DNA from: an uncultured Prevotellaceae bacterium
GTDB taxonomy: Bacteria; Bacteroidota; Bacteroidia; Bacteroidales; Bacteroidaceae
NCBI GenBank assembly: GCA_900318685.1
Contig: ONLL01000006.1
Span: forward strand, 1-64,000
Length of the DNA stretch: 64,000 nt
Direction of reading: 5' to 3'
In this document: positions 28,471-40,893 of the stretch, piece by piece
Layout of the letters: every line of letters begins with the position of its first letter
Numbering within the stretch: the first letter of the stretch is position 1
Program-made: the position numbers and the translations under genes
The notes under the pieces: model-generated
What the model was told of the DNA's origin: nothing
Seen by the model: the letters and a program-made list of their open reading frames with translations, nothing else
The model's database searches: none

Positions 28471-28833
28471 ATGATCAACTACGAATCACCACTCTACGTG
28501 AGCATCGTGCTCTACACCATCTATGCGCTGCTGTTACTGGCAGCGGCATTGACGGGATGGTCGGTGGTCAGAAGCCTGCGCCTGCAAGGCAAGGAAGGCG
28601 GACGACTGCATGGTGTGCCTGCTCGTAGGATCACCTTGATTACGCTGGCACTAGTGGTGGCGACGATGGCTGTGACGTGGATGTTGGGCAGCACCAAGCC
28701 TTTGATGAACAACGGGAAGACGTTTGCCGATGCCTTCTGGCTGAAGACGAGCGATATGTTCATCATCACGCCCATCGTACTCGTCGCGGTGCTATGCTTG
28801 GCTAGTCTGTTCAGTGTGCTGAAAAAGAAATAA
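28471..28833 (+). CDS. Small three-helix membrane protein in the exbB-exbD operon
   Basis: The 120-residue protein has three hydrophobic segments, at about 8-30, 53-72 and 93-115, and a basic end (LKKK). It lies 14 bases after exbB and 5 bases before the first exbD. I do not recognise a named family; a protein of this size is often found between exbB and exbD in Bacteroidales. A structural part of the motor complex is a fair inference. Confidence 0.75.
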   Translation: MINYESPLYVSIVLYTIYALLLLAAALTGWSVVRSLRLQGKEGGRLHGVPARRITLITLALVVATMAVTWMLGSTKPLMNNGKTFADAFWLKTSDMFIITPIVLVAVLCLASLFSVLKKK

Positions 28834-28838
28834 CAATC

Positions 28839-29432
28839 ATGTTCAGGAGGAGAAAACGCGACATACCAGAACTCAACACGACGTCAACAGCCGACATCTC
28901 GTTCATGCTGCTGATATTCTTCCTGGTGACCTCGTCGATGGACACAGACAAGGGACTGCCGCGACAGCTGCCCCCTCCCGATGACTCCACGAGGCAGGAA
29001 GAAGTGGAAATCAAGCAGCGTAATGTGCTGGAGCTGGAGCTGGATGGCAACGACCGCCTCACATGCAATGGCGAGGACATCGACGCGAAGGAACTGACAT
29101 TGCGCGTTAAAGAGTTCGTGAGCAACAAAACGAACGATCCTTCGCTGCCTGAGATGAGTCAGCGCGAGGTGCACCTCATGGGCCAATGCCTGGTCAGCGA
29201 CCATCATATCATATCGATCAAGACCGACCGCCAGGCATCATACAACGCATATTTTGAGATGCAGAACGCCATTGTGAGGGGCTACAACACCCTTCGCAAC
29301 GAGTTGGCGCGCAGCCGTTTCGGACATTCCCTTTCAGCCTGTACAAGCGAGGAGCGTGCAGCCATCGAACTGGTCTACCCCCAGCGTATCAGCGAGGACC
29401 TGACCTACGGGGAGGAAGGAGGTGAGCCATGA
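28839..29432 (+). CDS. exbD: ExbD/TolR biopolymer transport protein (first copy)
   Basis: The 197-residue protein has one membrane helix at about 20-35 carrying the proton-binding Asp in STADISFMLLIFFLVTS, then a periplasmic domain. It works with ExbB in converting proton flow to motion. The gene overlaps the second exbD by four bases (ATGA), so their translation is probably coupled. Confidence 0.92.
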   Translation: MFRRRKRDIPELNTTSTADISFMLLIFFLVTSSMDTDKGLPRQLPPPDDSTRQEEVEIKQRNVLELELDGNDRLTCNGEDIDAKELTLRVKEFVSNKTNDPSLPEMSQREVHLMGQCLVSDHHIISIKTDRQASYNAYFEMQNAIVRGYNTLRNELARSRFGHSLSACTSEERAAIELVYPQRISEDLTYGEEGGEP

Positions 29433-29896
29433 TCAACCGATACTTCTCACGTGACGACTCCGAGCGCGACGTGCCCATGCTCAACACGTCGTCGCTGCCT
29501 GATCTGATTTTCACCGTGCTCTTCTTCTTCATGATTGTAACCCACATGCGGGAAGTGACTCTGAAAGTATACTATGAGGTGCCACAAGGAACGGAAATAC
29601 AGAAGCTGGGACACAAGGCCAGCATCGTGCAGATATACGTCGGCCGCCAGACTGGCAGCGACGAATTCCGCATTCAGCTGAACAACCAGCTGTCGACCAT
29701 CGACGACATCAAGGCTTTCCTCGCCGAGGAGCGCAGCCGCATGTCGAGCGAAGACCAGTCGCGAATGACCGTCAGCATCAAGGCCGACCGCGACGTGCCG
29801 ATGGGCATGATCAGCGACATCAAGAGAGCGCTGCAGCAGGACTATGCCCTGCGCATCAACTATTCGGCCACAGAAAAGAACAATCTTTCACCTTAA
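29429..29896 (+). CDS. exbD: ExbD/TolR biopolymer transport protein (second copy)
   Basis: The 155-residue protein has the Asp-bearing helix SLPDLIFTVLFFFMIVTHM near residue 24 and a compact periplasmic domain ending in DVPMGMISDIKRAL, a typical ExbD C-terminal helix. Two unequal ExbD proteins behind one ExbB suggest a mixed dimer in the channel. Confidence 0.92.
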   Translation: MINRYFSRDDSERDVPMLNTSSLPDLIFTVLFFFMIVTHMREVTLKVYYEVPQGTEIQKLGHKASIVQIYVGRQTGSDEFRIQLNNQLSTIDDIKAFLAEERSRMSSEDQSRMTVSIKADRDVPMGMISDIKRALQQDYALRINYSATEKNNLSP

Positions 29897-29909
29897 ACAG
29901 TTTAAATAC

Positions 29910-30383
29910 ATGGCAAACCTGAAGCTTGACAAGCTTGACAAACAGATTTTGAGAATGATAGCCGACGACGCACGCGTGCCCTTCCTCGAGGTGGCACGAG
30001 CATGCGAAGTGAGTGGTGCTGCCATCCATCAGCGCATCCAGAAACTGACGAATGCCGGTGTGCTGAAAGGATCGCAATTCATCATCGACCCAGAGAAAAT
30101 CGGCTATGAGACGTGTGCTTTCATCGGCCTCAACCTGAAGAACCCCGAGAACTTCGACGAGGTGGTAAAGCAACTGAAGGACATGCCGGAGGTGGTGGAA
30201 TGCCACTACACGACGGGCAACTACGACCTGTTTATCAAGATCTATGCCCGCAACAACCATCACCTGCTGAATATCATTCACGACAAGTTGCAGCCAATGG
30301 GGCTGGCCCGCAGCGAGAGCATCATCTCGTTCCACGCAGCCATCGACCGCCAGATGCCTACAAAGGAGTTCCTCGACGACTGA
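29910..30383 (+). CDS. Lrp/AsnC-family transcriptional regulator
   Basis: The ATG at 29910 (MANLKLDKLDKQILRMI) gives 157 residues; an in-frame start upstream lies within the exbD gene. An N-terminal winged helix (LDKLDKQILRMIADDAR to GAAIHQRIQKLTNAGVL) is followed by the RAM ligand-binding fold (VVECHYTTGNYDLFIKIYARN). Family members sense amino acids. It lies 13 bases after exbD and may be read through from it. Confidence 0.94.
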   Translation: MANLKLDKLDKQILRMIADDARVPFLEVARACEVSGAAIHQRIQKLTNAGVLKGSQFIIDPEKIGYETCAFIGLNLKNPENFDEVVKQLKDMPEVVECHYTTGNYDLFIKIYARNNHHLLNIIHDKLQPMGLARSESIISFHAAIDRQMPTKEFLDD

Positions 30384-30435
30384 CCTCAGCCGTTGCTCAA
30401 CTCCCGTCTTTCATAGGAGCGAGACGCCCGAAGGC

Positions 30436-30921
30436 CTATTGTTTCTTCCTATAGGTGACGAAGGCATAGGCGAAGGCATGGCGCTCGTCGATGTCATGTT
30501 CTTCGCGCTCTATCTCCTGCCACCCTTCGCTATAGACGGGGAAGAAGGTGTCGGCCTCGGCGGGAGTGTCATCGACTTCCGTCAGGCAAAGGCAATCGGC
30601 TTTGTCAAGCAGGTTCTTGTACAGGCTGGCTCCTCCAATGATATAGATATCTTCATCAGGGCGGCAGGTGGCGATAAACGTGTCCCACGTAGCAAAGCAC
30701 TCACAGCCGGGAATCTCCTTCTGACTGCGGGTGAGCACGCAGTTGCGGCGCTGGGGCAGCGCTCCCTTGGGAAGACTCTCAAACGTGCGGCGGCCCATCA
30801 GTATGGTGTGCCCGGTGGTCAGCTGCTTGAAACGCTTCAAGTCGTTGGGAAGCCAGTAGATGAGTTTGTTCTTATAGCCTATGGCGCGGTTTCTGGCCAC
30901 GGCGGCAATCATGGTAATCAT
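30436..30921 (-). CDS. folA: Dihydrofolate reductase
   Basis: The enzyme reduces dihydrofolate to tetrahydrofolate with NADPH. The length of 161 residues is usual. Landmarks are the N-terminal [29 protein letters not shown] (catalytic acidic residue in the PNDL segment), GRRTFESLP and IIGGASLY. The start codon overlaps the thyA stop by four bases, pairing the two steps that regenerate folate after dTMP synthesis. Confidence 0.97.
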   Translation of the reverse strand: MITMIAAVARNRAIGYKNKLIYWLPNDLKRFKQLTTGHTILMGRRTFESLPKGALPQRRNCVLTRSQKEIPGCECFATWDTFIATCRPDEDIYIIGGASLYKNLLDKADCLCLTEVDDTPAEADTFFPVYSEGWQEIEREEHDIDERHAFAYAFVTYRKKQ

Positions 30922-31736
30922 ACGCTTACGTCGGCTTTGATGTGAGGCCAGGGATCGTAACCCTCCAGCTGGAAGTCCTCATAGCTGAAGCTGAAGAGGT
31001 CCTTTACATCGGGGTTGATGACCATCCTGGGTAGAGGGCGCGGCTCGCGGGTGAGCTGCAGACGCGCCTGGTCGAGGTGATTCAGATAGAGATGTGTGTC
31101 GCCAGTAGTATGAATAAACTCGCCGGGGTGCATGCCCACGACCTGAGCCATCATCATGCACAGCAACGCATAAGAGGCGATGTTAAAGGGCACACCGAGG
31201 AACGTGTCGGCCGAGCGCTGGTAGAGCTGCAGCGACAAGCGACGGGTCTTGCCTCCATCTTCGGCACAGGGTGAGGTATAGAACTGGAAGATGGTGTGAC
31301 AGGGAGGCAAAGCCATCTTGTTGACCTCAGCCACATTCCAAGCCGAGACAATCATCCGGCGTGAATCGGGGTTATTTCTGAGTTGGTCGAGCACCAGCTG
31401 AATCTGGTCGATGGTACCTCCGTTATAGTCAGGCCACGAGCGCCACTGATGACCATAGACAGGGCCAAGCTCACCGCATTCGTCGGCCCACTCATTCCAG
31501 ATGCGCACGCCATGTTCCTGAAGATACTTCACGTTTGTATCGCCCTTGAGAAACCACAGCAACTCATAGATGATGCTCTTCAGGTGCAGTTTCTTCGTAG
31601 TGAGCAGCGGGAAGCCCTCTGCAAGGTTGTATCGGCTCTGAGTACCGAAGATGCTCAGTGTACCCGTACCGGTGCGGTCGCCCTTCTGAGCGCCCTCGGT
31701 CAGGATGCGGTCAAGTATGTCTAAGTATTGCTTCAT
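30918..31736 (-). CDS. thyA: Thymidylate synthase
   Basis: The enzyme methylates dUMP to dTMP. The 272 residues include the active-site Cys in [11 protein letters not shown], the Arg pair in [11 protein letters not shown] and the dUMP contacts in [17 protein letters not shown]. The start lies 26 bases inside the end of the RsmF-like gene, and the stop overlaps folA, so rsmF-like, thyA and folA are probably translated from one message. Confidence 0.97.
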   Translation of the reverse strand: MKQYLDILDRILTEGAQKGDRTGTGTLSIFGTQSRYNLAEGFPLLTTKKLHLKSIIYELLWFLKGDTNVKYLQEHGVRIWNEWADECGELGPVYGHQWRSWPDYNGGTIDQIQLVLDQLRNNPDSRRMIVSAWNVAEVNKMALPPCHTIFQFYTSPCAEDGGKTRRLSLQLYQRSADTFLGVPFNIASYALLCMMMAQVVGMHPGEFIHTTGDTHLYLNHLDQARLQLTREPRPLPRMVINPDVKDLFSFSYEDFQLEGYDPWPHIKADVSV

Positions 31737-32978
31737 ATGCTGTAGGTATATGTGTCGATTTAATGCGCCACTCCTTTGGATAGAGGTTGTTGGCGCGTGT
31801 GCCGATGTTCTTTACAGGCCCCAGCGGATGGCCCATGAAGGTCACCATGACCAGACCCCGAGGTGTGTCAGCAGGCAGCATAATGGCCTCGCCACGGAGA
31901 TAGCGGATGGCATCAGCATAGCTCAGGTCACAGCTCGCAACCACCTCATCAAGAGGCCCGCTGCCATCAAAAACGACATGAAGGCCCTTCCCTCTCTCCT
32001 CTTTTCTCTTTCCTCTTTCCACTTTCTTCTCTCCCCTTTCCTCTTTCCACTTTCCACTCTCCACTCTCCCCTTTCCACTTTTCCGCAGCACACAGACGAA
32101 CAGGCCCTCGGAACGAGTAATGCCGGGGATGAAACGATAGACAGGACCGTCGAAGCCAGGCAACAGCGAGCCCATGATATTCCACTCAGGCAGCGTCGCC
32201 ACAGGGAGCAGCTCGGCGTCAAAGGTTTCCTGCATCCAGCGCACGTTCTCCTCATTCTCCTTCGTGTTAAACGTACAGGTGCTGTAGATCAGCAGACCGC
32301 CCGGCTTGAGGCACTGCCAGGCATCGCTGACAATCTCGCGCTGCAGGCGCCAGCATTTCTCTACGTTCTGAGAACTCCACTCGCCGATGGTCATCGGGTC
32401 TTTTCGGAACATGCCTTCACCCGAACAGGGCACGTCGCAGATGATGATGTCGAACATCAGTCCCGACCTCACATAGTCGCCAGGATAATTATTAGTAACG
32501 ATGCACGAGGGATAGCCCCACTTCTGAATGTTCTCGCTGAGAATACTGGCCCGCTGGCGTATGGGCTCGTTCGACCACAGACGCGAGTCTTCCTTCAGGG
32601 CAGCGATGGCACATGTCGACTTCCCGCCAGGAGCGGCGCAGAGGTCGAGCACGGTGAGTGGTGAAGGATCATCAGCCATGATCGACGGACTGGTAAGAAT
32701 ATGGTGGATAAACATCGAGGCCGCCTCCTGCACATAGTAGCAGCCTGCATGCAGCAGCGGGTCGAAGGTGAAGTTCGGTCGCTCAGCGAGATAATAGCCC
32801 AAGGGACACCAACCTATAGCGGTAGCAAACTCTCCATTCTCCACTTTCCACTCTAACCCCTTCCTCGGATTCAGCCGGATACTGACAGGCGGCTCTTCGT
32901 CGAAAGCTGCCAGATAGCGCCGGAAGCGCTCCTCGCCCATCAGCGCCCGTGTGGACTCAACAAATGCCTCGGGTAGTG

Positions 32979-32985
<7 letters not shown>
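31711..32985 (-). CDS. RsmF/NOL1/NOP2/Sun-type RNA cytosine-5 methyltransferase
   Basis: The 424-residue protein has the SAM-binding fold with [17 protein letters not shown], the catalytic PCS motif in [15 protein letters not shown] and the second Cys in YSTCTFN. These enzymes methylate rRNA. A C-terminal RNA-binding part ends [18 protein letters not shown]. Two stretches look like captured 7-bp repeat DNA: WKVENGE near residue 45 and a Lys/Glu/Arg/Gly-rich run at about 300-335 that breaks up the boundary between the two domains. It overlaps the PorE-like gene by 7 bases and thyA by 26. Confidence 0.9.
31985..32083. repeat. 7-bp repeat tract inside the RsmF-like gene
   Basis: About 100 bases of TTTCCAC / TCTCCAC / TTTCCTC-type units run in frame through the gene. 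They encode a repeating SGKxxxERGK-like segment. Confidence 0.75.
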
Positions 32986-35186
<2,201 letters not shown>

Positions 35187-35314
35187 ACTATAGAATAACG
35201 TCCTTAAAGCCTTTTTATTGCCTTTGCCTCCCGCTACAGCAGTCAGATTTTGGCCAGAGGACGGACGATTTAGTTAAAAATATCTAAATCGAGCGTATAT
35301 TGAACTTTTGTTTG

Positions 35315-35322
35315 TATCTTTG
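35315..35322 (+). promoter_or_regulatory. -7 box of the GH51 gene
   Basis: TATCTTTG, 46 bases before the ATG at 35369. Confidence 0.6.
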
Positions 35323-35368
35323 CACATCATTGAATTCAACTCAACTATTTAACTAAAACATAAAGCGT

Positions 35369-37372
35369 ATGAAAAAACTACTCGCCATCGCAGCCCTGCT
35401 CAGTGCAAGTGCACTGACACTCCAGGCACAGCAACTCACCCTTCATCTCGACAAGGCCCAGACCCCAGTGAGCCCCATGCTCTACGGACTGATGACCGAA
35501 GAGATCAACTATGCCTATGAAGGCGGACTCTACACCCAGCTCGTGGCCAATCCCGCTTTCGCCGACATGTTCAATCCTCGTGGCGGACGGCGCGGAGGTC
35601 GGCAGAACAATCCCGACACCCCTCGCATGACTGTGCGCCCCGACCGCTGGCAGCTCACCGACACGGTGAAGGTGCGTGTGCGCCAGAACCGGCAGGGAGG
35701 CATCAACGATGCCAACCCCACCTCGCTCATCGTCAACTTTCCTGAGGCCGGACTAGGCATCGTCAGCGAGGGCTACTGGGGATTCCCCATCCGTAAGAGC
35801 ACCACTTTCAAAGGAGCGCTCTATGTCCGTCAGCCAGCAGCACGCAACAACAACGATGCCGCCCAGCCCGTGCGCTCGCTCACCATCGCCCTGAAGAGTG
35901 CCGACGGCACCACCACCTATGCCCAGACCAAGGTGAGCGGCTTCACTAGCAGTTGGAAGAAGATCGACTATCAGCTCGCCACCTCCGACAGCCAGGCCGA
36001 CACGAAGGATGCCCGCCTTTTCATCATCGCCGACCAGGCCGGCAGCATCGAGCTCACACGTGTCACTCTCTTTGCCCCCAGCTTCAAGGATCGCAAGAAC
36101 GGCCTGCGCCCCGACCTCATGCAGATGATGGCCGACATGAATCCCAAGTTCCTGCGCTTCCCCGGAGGCAACTACCTCGAGGGCAACAACTTCGCCAACC
36201 GCTTCGACTGGAAGCAGACCATCGGCGACCCTGACCTCCGTCCCGGCCACCAGAGTCCCTGGGGCTACCGTTCCACCGACGGTCTCGGACTGCTCGAGTT
36301 CCTGCAGTGGGCCGAGGATGTTGGCGGCGAGCCTGTCGTGGGAGTCTTCGCCGGCTATGTGCTCAACGGCGACCATCTCGACGGCGACTACATCAAACCC
36401 TTCATCCAGGATGCCCTCGACGAAATCGAGTATATCATGGGCGACGCACAGACCACCAAATGGGGTGCCGTTCGAGCCCGCGACGGCCATCCGCAGCCCT
36501 TCCCCCTCCACTATGTCGAGATAGGCAACGAGGATTTCTTCGACCGCAGCGGCAGCTATCCCAACCGTTTCAAGATGTTCTACGAGGCCATCAAGGCTCG
36601 TTATCCTCAGCTGCAGATCATCTCCACCGTGGGCTACGATGCCCTGAAGTCGGCGGCCATCCCCAACCCCGTTGTCGACGTCATCGACGAGCACTACTAC
36701 CGTAATGCGCAGGATATGTACCGCAATGCCTATCAGTATGACCGCTACGATCGCACTGGGCCCAAGATCTTCTGCGGCGAGTGGGCCACACGCGAAGGAT
36801 CGCCCACGCCCAACATGAATGCCGCCCTGGGCGATGCCGCATGGATGAGCTGCATGGAGCGCAACTCCGACATCTGCATCATGTCGTGCTATGCGCCCCT
36901 CTTCGTCAATGTCGAGCCAGGAGCCATGCAGTGGTCCAGCGACCTCATCGGCTACGATGTGCTCCATGCCTACGGCTCTCCGTCCTACTGGGCACAGGTG
37001 ATGTTCGCCGGCAACCTGGGCGACCGCATCGTGCCTGTCGATGCTGCGGCTATGCCACGCCAGAAGCTCGACCGCAACGACGAGGCTGACGCCGTGTTCT
37101 ACACTGCCACCACCGATGCCGCCACGGGCAAGATCTTCCTCAAGCTCACCAATGCCGTCGGCGATGCCCAGAAACTCACCATTGCCCTCGACGGTGCCAA
37201 GAAGGTGAAGTCGAAGGCCCGCAAGATCGAGCTGAAGGCTCCCCGTCCCGACGACACCAACTCCATCGACAATCCCCGCAACATCGTGCCGCAGGAGTCA
37301 GTGCAGAAGGTCGGCAAGCGCTTCCCCATCACCCTCGCCCCCTACTCCATCACCGTGCTCGTGATAGAGTAA
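35369..37372 (+). CDS. GH51 alpha-L-arabinofuranosidase, exported
   Basis: The 667-residue enzyme has a signal peptide (MKKLLAIAALLSASALTLQAQ in two parts: a basic start and an ALTLQAQ cleavage end). A galactose-binding-like module (about 90-225) precedes the barrel. The acid/base Glu is in VEIGNEDFFDRSG and the nucleophile Glu in IFCGEWATREG, both as in GH51. It releases arabinofuranose from arabinoxylan, arabinan or arabinogalactan. It is followed by a GH2 gene in the same direction, which has its own promoter. Confidence 0.94.
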   Translation: MKKLLAIAALLSASALTLQAQQLTLHLDKAQTPVSPMLYGLMTEEINYAYEGGLYTQLVANPAFADMFNPRGGRRGGRQNNPDTPRMTVRPDRWQLTDTVKVRVRQNRQGGINDANPTSLIVNFPEAGLGIVSEGYWGFPIRKSTTFKGALYVRQPAARNNNDAAQPVRSLTIALKSADGTTTYAQTKVSGFTSSWKKIDYQLATSDSQADTKDARLFIIADQAGSIELTRVTLFAPSFKDRKNGLRPDLMQMMADMNPKFLRFPGGNYLEGNNFANRFDWKQTIGDPDLRPGHQSPWGYRSTDGLGLLEFLQWAEDVGGEPVVGVFAGYVLNGDHLDGDYIKPFIQDALDEIEYIMGDAQTTKWGAVRARDGHPQPFPLHYVEIGNEDFFDRSGSYPNRFKMFYEAIKARYPQLQIISTVGYDALKSAAIPNPVVDVIDEHYYRNAQDMYRNAYQYDRYDRTGPKIFCGEWATREGSPTPNMNAALGDAAWMSCMERNSDICIMSCYAPLFVNVEPGAMQWSSDLIGYDVLHAYGSPSYWAQVMFAGNLGDRIVPVDAAAMPRQKLDRNDEADAVFYTATTDAATGKIFLKLTNAVGDAQKLTIALDGAKKVKSKARKIELKAPRPDDTNSIDNPRNIVPQESVQKVGKRFPITLAPYSITVLVIE

Positions 37373-37417
37373 ACGCGGCTCAGCTGAATGAGCAGTCATC
37401 GTCTGATATTTCAAACC

Positions 37418-37444
37418 CCTGCCCCTCCACCGGGGAAGGGGTTT
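37418..37444. repeat. GC-rich palindromic repeat between GH51 and GH2
   Basis: CCCCTCCACCGGGGAAGGGG forms a stem; it belongs to the dispersed GC-rich family and may also act as a transcription terminator. Confidence 0.55.
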
Positions 37445-37499
37445 GCTCTTTTTTTCACATTTATTTCTTTTTTTTCGCGCTTATTCCAAATTTTATCGT

Positions 37500-37507
37500 T
37501 ACCTTTG
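37500..37507 (+). promoter_or_regulatory. -7 box of the GH2 gene
   Basis: TACCTTTG, 31 bases before the ATG at 37539. Confidence 0.65.
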
Positions 37508-37538
37508 CAGAAATTTTTGTTTTCACAAACCAGCAAAC

Positions 37539-39395
37539 ATGAAACGACTATTGCTTTCCACGCTCTTCATGGCAGCCGTCACGATGATGGCACAGGCCAG
37601 GGAGGTGCCACTCCTGGGCAACATCATGGCGCGACAGACGACATCGCTCAACGGCGACTGGCACTACATCATCGACGTACAGGAAGAGGGATACTACGAC
37701 TATCGCATGAACCCCACCCGCTCGGGATTCTTCCGCAATGCCAAGCCACAGCGCCCCGAGGATCTCATCGAGTACGACTTCGACAAGGCCGCCACGATGC
37801 GCATACCCGGCGACTGGAACACCCAGGACGACCGTCTCTTCTTCTACGAGGGCACGGTGTGGTTCAAGAAGTCCTTCCAGCATCAGCGAAAGTCAGGATG
37901 GCGCACCCTGATCTACTTCGGCGCCGTCAACTACGAGGCCATCGTCTACATCAACGGTACGAAGGTGTGCACCCACATCGGAGGTTTCACAGCTTTCAAT
38001 GCTGACATCACCGACCAACTGCGCGACGGCGAGAACGTGGTCATCGTCAAGGTCGACAACAAGCGCAAGGCCGAGGCCGTGCCCACGCAGATCTTCGACT
38101 GGTGGAACTACGGCGGCATCACTCGCGACGTGCTGCTCGTCGACGTGCCCGAGACCTACATCGAGAACTACAAGCTAGAGCTGCTGAAGGCCGACGCCAA
38201 GGCCAAGCAGCGCGAGATCACCGTCACCGCCCAGCTCAACAAGCCCGCAGAAGGTCGCCAGCTGACGCTGCTGATTCCTGAGCTGAACGTGAGCATGCCC
38301 CTCGTCACCGACGACAAGGGACATGCCAGCGCCTCGGTCAAGGTGCCCGCCAAGAAGCTATCCCTCTGGTCGCCAGACAATCCCAAGCTCTATCGCGTGG
38401 CACTGCGGCTCCATGACGCCGGCACCCTTCCCGGCGACGTCATCTCCGACGATATCGGCTTCCGCACCATCGAGACACGCGGCAAGCAGATCCTGCTCAA
38501 CGGCGAGCCCATCTTCCTCAAGGGCATCAGCATCCACGAGGAGAAAGCACATGGCGGCGGACGCGCCAACAGCACTGCCGACGCCCACGAGCTGCTCAGC
38601 TGGGCAAGCGAGCTAGGATGCAACTTCGTGCGTCTGGCCCACTATCCCCACAACGAGTATGCCGTGCGCGAGGCCGAGCGCATGGGCATCATGGTGTGGA
38701 GCGAGATTCCCTGCTACTGGACCATCGCCTGGACCAATCCCGACACCTATGCCAACGCGCAGCGGCAGCTCACCGACATGATACTCCGCGACCAGAATCG
38801 CGCGAACATTATCATATGGTCCATAGCCAACGAGACACCCCACTCCGCCGAGCGCGACCAGTTCCTCGGACGTCTCGCACAGCATGCCCGCAGTCTCGAC
38901 CAGAGCCGCCTCATCTCCATGGCCATGGAGGTCACCGGTGCCTCCAACTATAAGAACCGCCTCCACGACAACATGCATGAGTTCGTCGACGTGGTCAGCT
39001 TCAACCAGTACATCGGATGGTACCGCGACGTCAACGATGCTCCGAAGATGGAGTGGGAAATACCCTACGACAAGCCCGTCATCGTCAGCGAGTTCGGAGG
39101 AGGAGCCAAGTACGGCCTCCACGGAGCCGTCAACCAGCGCTGGACCGAGGAGTTCCAGGAGAACCTCTACATCCAGAACACCGCCATGCTCGACAAGATC
39201 GACGGACTCTGCGGCACCACGCCCTGGATCCTCAAGGACTTCCGCTCGCCGCGCCGTGTCCTCGACGGCATACAGGACTACTACAACCGCAAGGGACTCT
39301 TCTCCGACAACGGCGAGAAGAAGAAAGCCTTCTATATCCTCCAGAAGTGGTATGAAGGAAAGAACAACAACACTTCAAAACCTGCAAAGAAATGA
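37539..39395 (+). CDS. GH2 glycosidase, beta-glucuronidase-like, exported
   Basis: The ATG at 37539 (MKRLLLSTLFMAAVTMMAQA) gives a signal peptide and 618 residues. The order is sugar-binding sandwich, immunoglobulin-like domain and barrel. The acid/base Glu lies in IIWSIANETPHS and the nucleophile in VIVSEFGGGAKYG. Near the C-terminus, DYYNRKGLF contains an N-x-K-G motif, which in beta-glucuronidases contacts the uronic acid carboxylate; this favours glucuronidase over galactosidase. Next to GH51, it could act on arabino-glucurono side chains. It overlaps the DUF1846 start by four bases. Confidence 0.9.
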   Translation: MKRLLLSTLFMAAVTMMAQAREVPLLGNIMARQTTSLNGDWHYIIDVQEEGYYDYRMNPTRSGFFRNAKPQRPEDLIEYDFDKAATMRIPGDWNTQDDRLFFYEGTVWFKKSFQHQRKSGWRTLIYFGAVNYEAIVYINGTKVCTHIGGFTAFNADITDQLRDGENVVIVKVDNKRKAEAVPTQIFDWWNYGGITRDVLLVDVPETYIENYKLELLKADAKAKQREITVTAQLNKPAEGRQLTLLIPELNVSMPLVTDDKGHASASVKVPAKKLSLWSPDNPKLYRVALRLHDAGTLPGDVISDDIGFRTIETRGKQILLNGEPIFLKGISIHEEKAHGGGRANSTADAHELLSWASELGCNFVRLAHYPHNEYAVREAERMGIMVWSEIPCYWTIAWTNPDTYANAQRQLTDMILRDQNRANIIIWSIANETPHSAERDQFLGRLAQHARSLDQSRLISMAMEVTGASNYKNRLHDNMHEFVDVVSFNQYIGWYRDVNDAPKMEWEIPYDKPVIVSEFGGGAKYGLHGAVNQRWTEEFQENLYIQNTAMLDKIDGLCGTTPWILKDFRSPRRVLDGIQDYYNRKGLFSDNGEKKKAFYILQKWYEGKNNNTSKPAKK

Positions 39396-40858
39396 TGAAG
39401 ATAGGATTCGACAACGAGAAATACCTCCGCATTCAGTCAGAGCACATACGCGAGCGCATCGCACAGTTTGACGGCAAGCTATACATGGAGCTGGGAGGCA
39501 AGCTCTTCGACGACCACCATGCCGCCCGCGTGCTGCCCGGCTTCAAGCCCGACTCCAAGCTGCGCATGCTGGCCCAGCTGCGCTCACAGATTGAGATCAT
39601 CATCGTCGTCAGCGCCGACGACATCGAGAAGAACAAAGTGCGCGCCGACCTCGGCATCACCTACGACGAGGACGTGCTGCGCCTGCGTGAGGAGTTCCAG
39701 CAGCGAGAGTTCATGGTGGGCTCCGTCGTCATCACCCACTACAACGGCCAGCATGCCGCCGACCAGTTCCGCCATCGCCTCGAGCGCATGGGCATCCGCT
39801 CCTACATCCACTACCCCATCGACGGCTATCCGCATAATGTAAAGCTCATAGCCAGCGACGACGGTTTCGGCAAAAACGACTATGTCGAGACCTCACGGCC
39901 ACTCGTCATCGTCACCGCACCCGGCCCCGGCAGCGGCAAGATGGCCACCTGCCTCTCGCAGCTCTACAACGAGAACAAGCGGGGCATACGCGCCGGCTAT
40001 GCCAAGTTCGAGACCTTCCCCGTATGGAGCCTCCCCCTGAAGCATCCCGTCAACATCGCCTACGAGGCCGCCACTGCCGACCTCAACGACGTCAACATGA
40101 TCGACCCCTTCCATCTCGAGGCCTACGACAAGATTGCCGTCAACTACAACCGCGACATCGAGATCTTCCCCGTCCTCAACGCCCTCTTCGAAGGAATCTA
40201 TGGCGGCAGCCCCTACAAGTCGCCCACCGATATGGGAGTCAACATGATCGGCTTCTGCATCAGCGACGACGAGGTGTGCTGCCAGGCATCGCGCGAGGAG
40301 ATCATACGCCGCTACTATGCCGCCACCAACAAGCTCGCCGACGGTGCCGACAACGAGCGTGAGGTGCAGAAAATACTCCTTCTCTTCAACCAGGCCAAGA
40401 TCACCACAGCCTACCGCCGTGTCACCGTGGCCGCAGCTGCCAAGCAGGAGCTCACCGGCCATACCGCTGCCGCCATGGAGCTCAGCGACGGCACCATCAT
40501 CACCGCCAAGTCATCGCCCCTGCTCGGCTGCAGCGCTGCCCTGCTCATCAATGCCACCAAGCACCTCGCCGGCATCGACCATGAGACGCGGCTCATACCC
40601 CAGAGTCTCATCGAGCCCATCCAGAAGACGAAGACCGAGTATCTGGGAGCCCGCAACCCACGCCTGCACACCGACGAGGTGCTCGTTGCCCTCAGCGTCA
40701 TCTCACAGGACGACGACCAATGCCGTCGTGCTCTGGCCCAGCTCCCCCAGCTCCGTGGCTGTCAGGTCCACTCCACCGTCATGCTCAGCGAGGTCGACCG
40801 CAAGATCTTCAAGAAGCTAGGCTGCGAGCTCACCTGCGACCCTGTAAGGAAGAAGTAA
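39392..40858 (+). CDS. DUF1846 family protein
   Basis: The 488-residue protein matches DUF1846: MKIGFDNEKYLR at the start, GKLFDDHHAARVLPGFKPDSKL, the loop VTAPGPGSGKMATC, and DLNDVNMIDPFHLEAY. The GPGSGKM loop suggests nucleotide or phosphate binding, but the function of the family is not established. It has no signal peptide. Its ATGATG start overlaps the GH2 stop by four bases, so it is translated with the GH2 gene. Confidence 0.92.
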   Translation: MMKIGFDNEKYLRIQSEHIRERIAQFDGKLYMELGGKLFDDHHAARVLPGFKPDSKLRMLAQLRSQIEIIIVVSADDIEKNKVRADLGITYDEDVLRLREEFQQREFMVGSVVITHYNGQHAADQFRHRLERMGIRSYIHYPIDGYPHNVKLIASDDGFGKNDYVETSRPLVIVTAPGPGSGKMATCLSQLYNENKRGIRAGYAKFETFPVWSLPLKHPVNIAYEAATADLNDVNMIDPFHLEAYDKIAVNYNRDIEIFPVLNALFEGIYGGSPYKSPTDMGVNMIGFCISDDEVCCQASREEIIRRYYAATNKLADGADNEREVQKILLLFNQAKITTAYRRVTVAAAAKQELTGHTAAAMELSDGTIITAKSSPLLGCSAALLINATKHLAGIDHETRLIPQSLIEPIQKTKTEYLGARNPRLHTDEVLVALSVISQDDDQCRRALAQLPQLRGCQVHSTVMLSEVDRKIFKKLGCELTCDPVRKK

Positions 40859-40893
40859 AACGGTATTATAAACACAGGCGTTTACGAACAAAA

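Noticed and set aside
32000-32664. Plus-strand open frame opposite the RsmF-like gene
   Set aside because: Antisense shadow of a methyltransferase with both catalytic cysteines.
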